Shown: positions 17,930-26,651 of the stretch, one piece after another
How the letters are laid out: each line of letters starts with the position of its first letter
How positions within the stretch are numbered: the first letter of the stretch is position 1
Origin: JBBQER01 sp052148155
GTDB taxonomy: Bacteria > Actinomycetota > Acidimicrobiia > IMCC26256 > PALSA-610
NCBI GenBank assembly: GCA_052148155.1
Contig: JBKQIY010000144.1
Coordinates: forward strand, 1-64,000
Direction: 5' to 3'
Length of the DNA stretch: 64,000 nt
Notes under the pieces: model-generated
Database searches by the model: none
What the model was told of the DNA's origin: nothing
Seen by the model: the letters and a program-made list of their open reading frames with translations, nothing else
Translations under genes and position numbers: made by a program

Positions 17930-18613
17930 TCAGCGTTCGCGGTTGTCGAACCGATATCCCATGCCTGGCTCGGTGATGAAGTACCGCGGTCGGGACGGTT
18001 CGGGTTCGAGCTTGTTTCGGATCTGGCTGATGTAGATGCGCAGATAGTGGGTCTTGTCGTCGTGTTCTGGCCCCCATGCGTGTTGGAGCATCTGCTGTTG
18101 CGTCACGAGCCTGCCGGGGTGGCGGACGAGCTGTTCGACGATCTGCCATTGCCTGGGCGTGAGACGAATCTCGCCGTCATTGCCGCGTATTTGCTTGGCT
18201 CGCAGATCGATCGTGAAGTCGTCGGTGACGACGACTGGTGCTGCTTCTGTGGTTGTTCCTCGCCGCAACACGGCGCGCAGTCGTGCGAGGAATTCATTGA
18301 CGACGAACGGTTTCGTGACGTAGTCGTCTGCGCCTGCGTCGAGCGCTGCGACCTTCGCAGACTCGGTATCGACGGCCGACAGCGCCACGATGGGCACGTC
18401 AGTCCAGTCTCGCAACGCGGTCGCGACCATGACGCCGGCCATGTCGGGCAGATAGAGGTCGAGGATGACGGCGTCGGGATGTTCGCGTTCGGCGAGCGTC
18501 AGACCTTCGCTGCCTGTGGTCGCGATCACGACCTCGTACTCGTGGGCCTCGAGGAGGATCCGCAGCGCGCGCCCTAACGCGGTGTCGTCCTCGATGACGA
18601 GCAGCTTGGTCAC
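17930..18613 (-). CDS. kdpE: KdpE-like OmpR-family response regulator
   Basis: A 227-residue response regulator. The receiver domain (1-120) has the acidic pair EDD, the phosphorylation site DAVILDLYLPDMAG, and the conserved Thr/Lys region (ALSA, VTKPF). The winged-helix domain (about 130-227) ends HYLRIYISQIRNKLEPEPSRPRYFITEPGMGYRF, a close match to KdpE, which controls potassium-uptake genes. The start is GTG at 18613. No histidine kinase (KdpD) is in this part of the window, so it may be an orphan or use a remote kinase. It is the last gene of a minus-strand run with two TrkA proteins and a P-type ATPase, which supports an ion-homeostasis role. Confidence 0.85.
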   Translation of the reverse strand: MTKLLVIEDDTALGRALRILLEAHEYEVVIATTGSEGLTLAEREHPDAVILDLYLPDMAGVMVATALRDWTDVPIVALSAVDTESAKVAALDAGADDYVTKPFVVNEFLARLRAVLRRGTTTEAAPVVVTDDFTIDLRAKQIRGNDGEIRLTPRQWQIVEQLVRHPGRLVTQQQMLQHAWGPEHDDKTHYLRIYISQIRNKLEPEPSRPRYFITEPGMGYRFDNRER

Positions 18614-18746
18614 GGCTCTCGCACATTCGGACCGACCGGGCATCGTTGCGTTCCGGGCGGGTTCGGCGCATGTCTGGACCGTGCCGGTGGCTGGCGGGTG
18701 TGTGTCGCCGTTTCCTCTTGTCGTTGGGACGCCGTGAGGGCCTCCT

Positions 18747-19430
18747 CTAGTCGTGTCTGAGGTTGGACGCTGAATGTTGGAAGAGCCGTTCGATGTCCGC
18801 TTCGGTGGCGCTTTCCGTAACGAGGATGACTTCGTCGCCCGGCGCAAGTTGGAATGATCCGCCGGGGACGTTGGGTTCACCGCCTCGCACAACCGCAGCG
18901 ATCATCGTGCCGGTGGGCATCGTGATATCGGCGAGCGTGCGTCCCGCAGCGTCGGAGTGTGCACCGATCGTCGTTTCGATGAGCCGCACGCCGGCACGGG
19001 CGAGTTGCAGCAGCCCGATCGTGTCAGCCGAGCCCGTTGCTTCCATCACCAGCGACAAGAGGGTCGACGATGCGGAGACAGCGACGTCGATGCCCCAATG
19101 TTCATCGAAGAGCCACTGATTTTCAGGATTGTTCACGCGTGCAACGATGCGTGGAATGTCGAAATAGCGTTTGGCGAGCAACGAGGTGACGAGATTGTCT
19201 TCGTCATCGCCGGTGGTCGCGACCAACACGTCGGCTTTGAGCGCGCCCGATCCTTCGAGGACGTTGGGGTCGCAGGCGTCACCCCACAAGACCTGGCATT
19301 TGAGGTTACCTTTGAGGCGTTCGACGAGTTCGTCGTCGATGTCGATGAGGCTTACCTCGTGACGAGCCGCGGTCAGCGCGGTCGCGGTTTCGATACCGAG
19401 ACGTCCGGCTCCGGTGATGATGACTCTCAT
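18747..19430 (-). CDS. TrkA-type potassium channel regulatory protein (second of pair)
   Basis: A 227-residue RCK protein. The N-terminal Rossmann domain has GAGRLGIETA and the acidic end of strand 2 (LIDIDDE), which bind NAD(H) or another nucleotide. The C-terminal TrkA-C domain (LADITMPTGTMIAAVVRGGE, LAPGDEVILVTE) is complete. ATG 19430 overlaps the TGA of the upstream gene (ATGA) and has AAGGAA 8 bases before it, so it is preferred over the in-frame ATG at 19439. It pairs with the other TrkA gene like the CeoB/CeoC pair of mycobacteria, but no TrkH channel is adjacent. Confidence 0.9.
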   Translation of the reverse strand: MRVIITGAGRLGIETATALTAARHEVSLIDIDDELVERLKGNLKCQVLWGDACDPNVLEGSGALKADVLVATTGDDEDNLVTSLLAKRYFDIPRIVARVNNPENQWLFDEHWGIDVAVSASSTLLSLVMEATGSADTIGLLQLARAGVRLIETTIGAHSDAAGRTLADITMPTGTMIAAVVRGGEPNVPGGSFQLAPGDEVILVTESATEADIERLFQHSASNLRHD

Positions 19431-20086
19431 CGTGGCCATTCCTTGTCCAAGAAGCTGCGAAGTCGTTGAAGAGAGGTTGCCGCGACGATGAAACTGATGA
19501 TGTCTCCGTCTTCGATGGCGGTCGTCGTGGTCGGGATGAGGGATTGGCCCCCGCGGTTGATCTCGACGACGTGGATCTCGCTGTCGACGTTGAACTCGTT
19601 GACGTTACGTCCGGTGAGATAGATGGGCGCAGGCGCACGGACCAGAAGGTTTTCGCCGTTGCCGAAGACTTGTTCGGGTTCGAGCTCACGAAAGGAAAGG
19701 AGTTGATGGATCTCGTTGACGGTCCAACGCACAGAGGCGACGGTCGTGATGCCGAGGTCTCGGTAGATGTCGGCGCGGCGGGGGTCGTAGATGCGGGCGA
19801 CGACTTTCGGAACGCGGTAGATATCTCGGGCGGTTCTCGCTCCGACGATGTTGGAGTTATCGCCGGACGTGACCGCGATGAACGCGTCGGCTTCTTGAAT
19901 GTTGACGGCTTCGAGAACGCGTTTGCTGAACCCGATTCCGGTCTGCGCGCGTCCCGAGAAGCGGCGCGACAGGCGGAGGAAGGCTTTGGGGTTCTTGTCG
20001 ATCACGCAGACGGAGTGGCCTTCGCTGTCGAGCCGTTCCGCGATGCCGGCTCCGACGCGTCCGCAGCCCATGACGATGGCGTGCAT
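19427..20086 (-). CDS. TrkA-type potassium channel regulatory protein (first of pair)
   Basis: A 219-residue RCK protein: GCGRVGAGIAERL (nucleotide-binding loop), CVIDKNPKAF (strand 2), and a C-terminal TrkA-C domain (YLTGRNVNEFNVDSEIHVVEINRGG and TAIEDGDIISFIV). These proteins gate potassium transporters in response to nucleotides. It starts with ATG behind AGGAGA, 10 bases after the P-type ATPase stop, and overlaps the next trkA by four bases, so the three genes form one transcription unit. Confidence 0.9.
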   Translation of the reverse strand: MHAIVMGCGRVGAGIAERLDSEGHSVCVIDKNPKAFLRLSRRFSGRAQTGIGFSKRVLEAVNIQEADAFIAVTSGDNSNIVGARTARDIYRVPKVVARIYDPRRADIYRDLGITTVASVRWTVNEIHQLLSFRELEPEQVFGNGENLLVRAPAPIYLTGRNVNEFNVDSEIHVVEINRGGQSLIPTTTTAIEDGDIISFIVAATSLQRLRSFLDKEWPR

Positions 20087-20096
20087 GCTGGTTCTC

Positions 20097-22841
20097 CTAG
20101 GCGGTCGTCGGTTGGCGTCGTGATCGGATCCACAGTTTGCGCAGTTCGTCTGCGATCAGCAGGACGACACCGAACGCGATGAGCATGAGCCAGTCGTACA
20201 CGGTGAGTGGCGCCGTGTGGAACACCGATTGCAGCAGTGGGACATAGCTGATCGCGGAGATGATCGCGATGCCGAGAAATTCTGCGCCGACCAGCGGGAG
20301 GTTGGACAGAAGCCCGACTCGGAACACGCTCTCCTCGTCGGTGCGGACCGCGAAGCCGTTGAAGAACTGACTGACGACGATGCCGGCTTGGGTCATGGTC
20401 AGCGCTTCGCGGTAGGTGGGGTTGCTCGCGGTGAACTGACTGAACGGAATGTGTGCGGAATGGATCCGCCAGTAAAAGGCGAAGATCACACCAGCTGACT
20501 GGATGATGCCCAGAAACAAGAATCGGCGTACGACCGACCCCGAGAACAGCCGTTCGGATGGAGGGCGAGGCGGACGGTCCATGATGCCAGGTTCGGGTGG
20601 CTCGGCGCCGAGCGCGAGGGCAGGCATGACGTCCGATCCAAGGTCGATCGCGAGGACCTGCAGCGCGGTGAGCGGCACGAGCGGGAATCCGACGAACACA
20701 CTGATCAGGATCGGGCTGAGTTCGGCAATGTTGTGACTGAACAGGTAGATGAGGAACTTACGGATGTTCTGGTACACCGAGCGTCCGAGCTCGACCGCCG
20801 AGACGATCGACGCGAACGAATCGTCGAGCAGGACCATCACAGCGGCTTCACGAGCGACGTCAGTGCCGGTGATGCCCATCGCGACACCAATGTCCGCGCG
20901 TTTGAGCGCCGGAGCATCGTTGACGCCGTCGCCGGTGACCGCGACGATCTCGCCCATGTCTTTCAGGGCGCTCACGACTTGCATCTTGTGTTCGGGCCGT
21001 ACCCGTGCGAACACGATCTCCCAATGCGCTCTGAGCACGTCCTTGAGGTCGTCGTCGGACATGGCTTCGAGATCGTTGCCGCTGACGACCTTGGCGTCAT
21101 CGCCGACAACGATGCCGACCCGTCGAGCGATGGCTTCGGCGGTGAGGCCGTAGTCGCCGGTGACCATGATCACGCGGATGCCCGCACCGCGACACGCACG
21201 CACCGCATCGACCACTTCCGGGCGAGGAGGATCGAGCATCCCGACCAAGCCCAAAAACGCGAGTTCACGTTCGGCCTCCTCGACCGGCGCGTAGGCCTGG
21301 GAGACGGGTCTTGACGCGACACCCAGCACCCGCAACGCATCTCCGGCGAGCGCGTCGTTCGCGGCGGTGATCTCGTTGCGGAGCTCGTCGGTCAACGCGA
21401 CGACGGACCCGTTCCAGCGTACGGTCGTACATCGCGCGAGGAGCTCTTGCGGAGAGCCCTTGACGAAGCTCTCGTAGCAGCCGTCGACATCGTGGATCGT
21501 CGACATCAGTTTGCGATCCGAATCGAAAGGGTGCTCACTGACCCGTGGGGTCTTCTCAGCCGCAGCTTCGATGTCGAAACCCGCCTTCGCGGCAGCGACC
21601 ACGATCGCGCCTTCGGTTGTGTCCCCAAGGATCCGCCAGCCCTGGTCTGCCGTCGGTGCCAAGAGTCTCGCGTCCGCGCACAACGCAGCGGTCCGCAACA
21701 GGACAGATACGTCTTCATCGACGTCGTCGACAGCTCCTTCGGGCGCATAGCCGACACCATGTACGCGGTGCACGATGCCGGACGCCCACGCTGCCTGTAC
21801 TGTCATTTCGGCCTTGGTCAAGGTGCCGGTCTTGTCGGTACAGATGACCGTCGTGGAGCCAAGTGTCTCCACCGCGAGCAGCTTTTTGATCAACGCATTG
21901 CGCTTCGCCATGCGACGTACGCCGATCGCCAACGAAACCGACAATGTGGCTGGGAGTCCCTCCGGAACGAGCGCGACCATGACGCCAAGCGCGAAGACGA
22001 ACGCGTCCGTCACCTTCGAACCACTGGTTGTGGCACGCAACGCGAACAAGACCGCACCAAGACCGATGGCCGCGACCGAAACCCGCTTGGCCATGATCGC
22101 GACCTGCCGTTGGAGTGGGCTTTTTTCTTCGTGGACCTCAGAGGTGAGTTGGAAGATCCGCCCGAACTCGGTTCCCAATCCGGTCGCGAAGATGACGGCC
22201 TTGCCGGTTCCGTTTACGACCGACGTCCCCATGAACACTGCGTTGCGGGCCTCGACGAGCTCCGTGCCGGGAGCCGCCTCGCTGTCGGTGCGTCCCACCG
22301 GGTCGCTCTCGCCGGTGAGCGCAATGTTGTTGACTGACAGCTCATGAGCCTCGACGACGCGAGCGTCCGCGGAGATCGCATCGCCCGCCTCGAGAACCAC
22401 AACATCGCCAGGAACCAGGTCCCGTGCTGGCACCTCTACGCGCTCGCCATCGCGAATCACGCGACTCGATCGAGGCACCATCGCCTGCAGGGCCTCAGCC
22501 GTCCGTTCCGCGGAATACTCCTGGAAAAATCCGATCACGGCATTGAGCAATACGACACACAAGATCGCGATCGCCAGCTCCAAGTTGCCGGGATCGTGCG
22601 GCGTTTGGATGCCGTACGCCAAGAACGTGATCGCTGACGCAACGATCAGCACTACCGCGAAAAGATCGGTGAACTGCGCGAAGAACCGAAAGATGATCGG
22701 GCGGTGCTTTGCGCGCGGCAGCTCGTTCGGACCGCACCGCACGAGCCGCGCTGCGGCCTCGTCGTTCGTGAGTCCACGCGGCGAACTGTCGAGCGCCGCG
22801 TACACATCCAGGCGCGACAACTCAATCGGCCCGTCCGCCAC
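20097..22841 (-). CDS. P2-type cation-transporting ATPase
   Basis: A 914-residue P-type ATPase of the SERCA/PMR1/Na,K-like group. Visible parts are the N-terminal cation-ATPase domain (GLTNDEAAARLVRCGPNELP), the actuator motif LTGESDPV, the transmembrane-4 motif VALVPEGLPATLSV, the phosphorylation site CTDKTGTLTKAEM, the KGSPQ nucleotide pocket, the hinge TGDGVNDAPALKRADIG, and six C-terminal membrane segments. The transported ion is undecided (Ca2+, Na+ or K+). GTG 22841 is chosen because GGGAG (22848-22852) sits 6 bases upstream; an in-frame TTG at 22871 is the alternative. It heads an operon with two TrkA proteins and a KdpE-like regulator, so monovalent-cation homeostasis is likely. Confidence 0.9.
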   Translation of the reverse strand: MADGPIELSRLDVYAALDSSPRGLTNDEAAARLVRCGPNELPRAKHRPIIFRFFAQFTDLFAVVLIVASAITFLAYGIQTPHDPGNLELAIAILCVVLLNAVIGFFQEYSAERTAEALQAMVPRSSRVIRDGERVEVPARDLVPGDVVVLEAGDAISADARVVEAHELSVNNIALTGESDPVGRTDSEAAPGTELVEARNAVFMGTSVVNGTGKAVIFATGLGTEFGRIFQLTSEVHEEKSPLQRQVAIMAKRVSVAAIGLGAVLFALRATTSGSKVTDAFVFALGVMVALVPEGLPATLSVSLAIGVRRMAKRNALIKKLLAVETLGSTTVICTDKTGTLTKAEMTVQAAWASGIVHRVHGVGYAPEGAVDDVDEDVSVLLRTAALCADARLLAPTADQGWRILGDTTEGAIVVAAAKAGFDIEAAAEKTPRVSEHPFDSDRKLMSTIHDVDGCYESFVKGSPQELLARCTTVRWNGSVVALTDELRNEITAANDALAGDALRVLGVASRPVSQAYAPVEEAERELAFLGLVGMLDPPRPEVVDAVRACRGAGIRVIMVTGDYGLTAEAIARRVGIVVGDDAKVVSGNDLEAMSDDDLKDVLRAHWEIVFARVRPEHKMQVVSALKDMGEIVAVTGDGVNDAPALKRADIGVAMGITGTDVAREAAVMVLLDDSFASIVSAVELGRSVYQNIRKFLIYLFSHNIAELSPILISVFVGFPLVPLTALQVLAIDLGSDVMPALALGAEPPEPGIMDRPPRPPSERLFSGSVVRRFLFLGIIQSAGVIFAFYWRIHSAHIPFSQFTASNPTYREALTMTQAGIVVSQFFNGFAVRTDEESVFRVGLLSNLPLVGAEFLGIAIISAISYVPLLQSVFHTAPLTVYDWLMLIAFGVVLLIADELRKLWIRSRRQPTTA

Positions 22842-23257
22842 TGGCAACTCCCGCTCCTGCGCGGTCGTCAACCCGGCCTCTTCACGGTCATCGGGACCTC
22901 ACGTCTAACGCGATTCCAACAAGGTCGTAACGCTCGTGGAACACGAACTCACCCGACGAGCACAGCTACGCGATCTTTACGCTGGGTCCGGTGTTCTTTA
23001 CGGCGTCTTAGCGCGACGGTGTGCGACGGACCGACGTGGCGCAAGATCCCACGGTCCGGCCGCGCCGCCGGCGCGTCTGGTCGACCCGCCCACGCGCCGC
23101 GTCACCCGGTCAAGGACGCTGCGACGATCCGCGCCGCCGGTCCTGGCTGTCGGGGTGCACGTCCCGCCGGCCGCGCGGCCGTTCGAACGGTGGGTCATGC
23201 GCCGCTGAGGCCCGCTGAGGCCGTTGACGGGTCGTCGTTTCGGCGGATGGTGGCGGT
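22842..23257. other. Intergenic region between the ATPase operon start and the ABC ATPase end
   Basis: About 415 bases with arginine-rich open frames on both strands that match nothing known. It should contain the promoter of the ATPase/TrkA operon, but no motif is clear enough to call. Confidence 0.4.
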
Positions 23258-24259
23258 TCAGTCTGCGGCTTGGGCGAGAACCTTCATATCGCTCGGAAGC
23301 TGCGCCTTCTCCCGGAAGTCGCGCAGTCCGTAGCCGGTCAGGGTCGTCGGTCCGATTGCGCGGGCGGTCGCGCTGCGCCGCAAGCCGAACATGGGTGCGA
23401 GTTCGCCGAAGTAGCTGCCGACGTCTATGCGCGCGAGGTCTTCTTCGCTGCCGTCGTCGCGTGTACGCAGGATCTGGATCTGGCCTGTCTCCACGACGTA
23501 GACGAGGTCGCCGCGGTCGCCCTGGGTGAAGATGGCCTCGCCCGCCGCGAGTTGGATGGTTTCGGGATCGCGGGGTGAGGTGTCGGCACGTGGAGTCAGG
23601 TTTACGACACCGTCGGCGAGCGGAATCATCCGCTCGTCGTGTGTGGCGACGACGACTAACCGGCCGTCGTCGGCGAGCGCCCGCATCAGCTTCAGTACGC
23701 CGTCGACCTGGATGTAGTCGAGGTGGGCGGTGGGTTCGTCGGCGAGGATGACGGGCGGGTCGTGCGCGAGCGCCCGCGCGATGGCCACGCGCTGTTGTTG
23801 GCCGCCCGACATTCCCGAAGGTCGATGCTGGAGGCGGTGGCCGAGGTCCACTCGTTCGAGGAGTTCGGTGGCGCGGGCACGAGCCACGCGAGATCTCACT
23901 CCGGCTCCGCGCAGCGGCACCATCACGTTCTCGACTGCGGTCAAGGACGGGACGAGGTTGAACGCTTGGAACACGACGCCGACGGTCTTGCGGCGATACT
24001 CGGTCAGTGACGCACCGTGGAGGGCGATGACATCAACTCCTGCGACGGACACTTCGCCGGAGTGCGGGGTCAAAATCGCGGCGAGCACCGACAAGAGCGT
24101 CGTCTTGCCGCATCCCGACGCGCCGAGCAGCAAGACGAGCTCGCCGGCCGATGCTTCGACTGAAAGTCCGTCGATCGGCCGGATCGGATATCCCCCCGAC
24201 GAGTACTCGATGACAAGATCGGTCACGCGCAGATCGGCCCGGGCGGTGGACACGCTCAC
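23258..24259 (-). CDS. ABC transporter ATPase fused to a cyclic-nucleotide-binding domain
   Basis: A 333-residue fusion. Residues about 1-225 are a LolD/MacB-type ATPase: Walker A GASGCGKTT, Q-loop VFQAFNLVPSL, signature SGMSGGQQQRVAIARAL, Walker B VILADEPTAHLD and switch histidine VVATHDERM. Residues about 235-333 are a CAP_ED domain: IQLAAGEAIFTQGDRGDLVYVVETGQIQIL and the phosphate cassette SYFGELAPMFGLRRSATARA. It starts with GTG overlapping the FtsX stop (GTGA), so both form one transporter. The fused domain suggests that ATP hydrolysis or assembly responds to a cyclic nucleotide. This architecture is unusual for an exporter ATPase. Confidence 0.88.
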   Translation of the reverse strand: MSVSTARADLRVTDLVIEYSSGGYPIRPIDGLSVEASAGELVLLLGASGCGKTTLLSVLAAILTPHSGEVSVAGVDVIALHGASLTEYRRKTVGVVFQAFNLVPSLTAVENVMVPLRGAGVRSRVARARATELLERVDLGHRLQHRPSGMSGGQQQRVAIARALAHDPPVILADEPTAHLDYIQVDGVLKLMRALADDGRLVVVATHDERMIPLADGVVNLTPRADTSPRDPETIQLAAGEAIFTQGDRGDLVYVVETGQIQILRTRDDGSEEDLARIDVGSYFGELAPMFGLRRSATARAIGPTTLTGYGLRDFREKAQLPSDMKVLAQAAD

Positions 24260-25320
24260 CCGCCGAACGCCAGGGCAGGATCGACGGTCACGGCTCGTCG
24301 CAACGCAACGAGCGACGACGCCAGACCGACCACAACCGCGACGATCGGTAGCACGACGTACGACGAGATCGGGACCGAGACCGCCATCGCCATCGCGGGT
24401 GTCAGGAGAAACGAGAGAATGTATGCGGCGACCGCGGCGGACAACGCCAGCACGATCGCTTGGAACGCCAAGCCGGACAGCAGTGTCCGCGTCGCGACGC
24501 CGGTCGCTTTGAACACTGCGAAGTCGCGGGATCGCTCGATGGCCTGCAAGTACAGGATCGAACCGATGATTCCCGCTGCCACGATCCACAGCAGAACGGT
24601 GATGAAGCTGATTGTCTGTGTCGCTTGGCTGATCGGTCGTTTGAGGTCAGCCTTCACCGCCTGGTTCGAGAGCAGCTGGTAGCCCGCGGGTGGCGACACG
24701 ATCGAGCCTCGCACCGCGACAGTCGTGGCGAGCGGAGCGCCGTTCAGCGCTCCTTCTTGCAGGCTGGCTAGCGGCACGAATGCGACGGGAACGCCAGCGA
24801 AGTACGTCAGCCCTTTGGTGCGACCCACGATCGTGAACTCGCGGCCGAGCGCACGAACCGTCGAACCGAGCCGCAGGCCGAGCGAGGCATCAGCGATCAT
24901 GTCGCCCGATGCGCGCAACGACCGACCGCCGGCAAGCTTCGGATTCACCATCCCACCCGGCACGATCCCGATCACGTTGAGGTCGCGCACCGACGTCGTC
25001 GTGACGCTCGTGCGCATGAGTAGCACCGGCTCGGCGGCCTGTACGCCGGGGAGCGCGGCGATCTTGTGCGCTTCCGAAGCCGGAAATACCCGCGAACTCG
25101 TGAACGGTCCCGACACGCCGGCCGGCACAATCCACGAGTCGACATGGAAGGCCGCAACCGTGTGTTTGATCTCGTTTCCGAAGCTGGCGCTGACGCCGCT
25201 CATCAACAGCGTCAACGCGAAGACCAACCCGGCCGCAAGCACCCCGATCAGAAACCGACGGCGCCGCCACTGCAGGTCACGCAAGCTCACGAACAGCAAG
25301 AACCTCGAGCTTAACGGCAC
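24256..25320 (-). CDS. FtsX-like ABC transporter permease
   Basis: A 354-residue permease of the MacB/FtsX type: one N-terminal membrane helix (FLIGVLAAGLVFALTLLMSGVSASF), a periplasmic domain of about 200 residues, then three C-terminal helices (ISFITVLLWIVAAGIIGSILYL, LLSGLAFQAIVLALSAAVAAYIL, VVLPIVAVVVGLASSLVAL). YLQAIERSRDFAVFKATGVA is the conserved cytoplasmic loop that contacts the ATPase. The start is GTG 25320, with AGGGGA 6-7 bases upstream; longer starts would include non-coding-like codons. It is co-transcribed with the ATPase-CAP_ED gene (4-base overlap). The substrate, perhaps a lipid or envelope component, is unknown. Confidence 0.85.
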   Translation of the reverse strand: MPLSSRFLLFVSLRDLQWRRRRFLIGVLAAGLVFALTLLMSGVSASFGNEIKHTVAAFHVDSWIVPAGVSGPFTSSRVFPASEAHKIAALPGVQAAEPVLLMRTSVTTTSVRDLNVIGIVPGGMVNPKLAGGRSLRASGDMIADASLGLRLGSTVRALGREFTIVGRTKGLTYFAGVPVAFVPLASLQEGALNGAPLATTVAVRGSIVSPPAGYQLLSNQAVKADLKRPISQATQTISFITVLLWIVAAGIIGSILYLQAIERSRDFAVFKATGVATRTLLSGLAFQAIVLALSAAVAAYILSFLLTPAMAMAVSVPISSYVVLPIVAVVVGLASSLVALRRAVTVDPALAFGG

Positions 25321-25811
25321 CGTGGTTCCCCTCGCGGGCCGCGGGCACTTCGAATTCATCCGCGGACCGCGCGGCGCGCGCCGCCCTGAGATGACGTGAC
25401 TCTCAGTCTCGGCGTCGGCCAGGATCGAGGGGATCCGTTTCCAGAGCGAAACGTGTTGCTCCTCGCATGTGGCGGCGCCTGTCGGGTAGCCGAGCCACGG
25501 TCGGAAACGATGCCGCGCGTGTTCGTCGCAGTCGCGGGCGTTTGTCACATTTCGGGCCCGATGTTCTCGGAGCGTCCAACGTTTCGTTCAGTCCGAAGTG
25601 CGCTCGGCTGAACCGGTGAACCGCCGCCAAACGAGGCGTCCGCGGTCAGGCACACGCGCGTTGACGCTCGTGCCGGTGTTGTGAGCGCGGTCGCGGTAAC
25701 GGCCTGAAAGTACGGAGACGTCGCACTCCAGGTCCGCTCGACCGTGGTGGGTCCGCTCGCAACGGTGCTTCTGGCCTCGGGCCCCCGTCTCGGCGTCGGG
25801 GAGGAGGATGG
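25321..25811. other. Intergenic region between desaturase end and permease start
   Basis: About 490 bases. Short frames on both strands have no family resemblance. Both flanking genes are on the minus strand, so the permease promoter should be here. No repeat or hairpin stands out. Confidence 0.4.
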
Positions 25812-26651
25812 TCAGCGCAGACCCGGGCCCAGCGCATGCAGGCGATGCAAGCCGGCTTCGCCGCGCGTCGAGAGACGAGCCAGCCGCAGGCAGCGCAAAC
25901 CGCAGATCACGATCCAGCCGAGGTCGACTTGTGCGCCGCAGCCGAAGCGCGGGGAGTTCTCGGCGCAGTGATGGTTCCGGTGCCATCCTTCGCCGACCGT
26001 GAGCCACGCGATCACCGGCATGTTCGTCGCGTACCCGCCGAGTGTCCGTTCCGACACGCCTGCGTGACCGAAGCCGTTGATCGCACCTCCGGCCAGCAGG
26101 TAGTAGGCCGCGTGAAGACCAGACGCGGCAAGACCCGCGACGACACCGACGGCGACACCGACCCAACCACCGACAATCCAGTGCCCAACGAACGCCATCG
26201 TCGTGCACGCAACTGCCACGCCGATCGCGAGTCCGAACTCACCGTGGTCGAACAGCAAACTGTCCCATCGATCTGGCGTCAGGTCGCGATACTTGTTGAC
26301 GAGTTGCGGGTCGCGCGTGCTTTTGGTGTACAGCGGTCCGTTCCGCCAGAACACCCGCCACGCGCCTCGGCGCCCGCCTCCGAAGTTGCGCGGCGTGTGC
26401 GGGTCGTCGGGAGTGTCCTCGGCCAAATGGTGGTATCGATGCACTTGCGCCCATTGCCGAGGCTTCAACGCTGTGGTGATCCAAATGACGACGCGACTTG
26501 CGGCGCGAACCTCGGGCCGCAGTTCGATGCTTCCATGAGCGAGGAAACGGTGGAGGTACACGGTCGTCGCAAACATCGCGAGTTGCGTCACCGCGAAGCC
26601 GACCAGCACGGTGGTGATGCCCATCACAAGGTAGGGAAGCGCAGCGCTCAA
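25812..26651 (-). CDS. Acyl-CoA/acyl-lipid desaturase (delta-9 type)
   Basis: A 279-residue membrane di-iron desaturase. The three histidine boxes are present: HRFLAH near 34, HRYHH near 71 and HRNHH near 225. Hydrophobic helices flank them, and the NGFGHAGVSERT region with its extra histidine is also conserved. It introduces a double bond into fatty acyl chains and so adjusts membrane fluidity. The start is TTG at 26651 with AGAGG 5 bases upstream. The last 25 residues are arginine- and leucine-rich and unlike the core. It is monocistronic here. Confidence 0.9.
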   Translation of the reverse strand: MSAALPYLVMGITTVLVGFAVTQLAMFATTVYLHRFLAHGSIELRPEVRAASRVVIWITTALKPRQWAQVHRYHHLAEDTPDDPHTPRNFGGGRRGAWRVFWRNGPLYTKSTRDPQLVNKYRDLTPDRWDSLLFDHGEFGLAIGVAVACTTMAFVGHWIVGGWVGVAVGVVAGLAASGLHAAYYLLAGGAINGFGHAGVSERTLGGYATNMPVIAWLTVGEGWHRNHHCAENSPRFGCGAQVDLGWIVICGLRCLRLARLSTRGEAGLHRLHALGPGLR

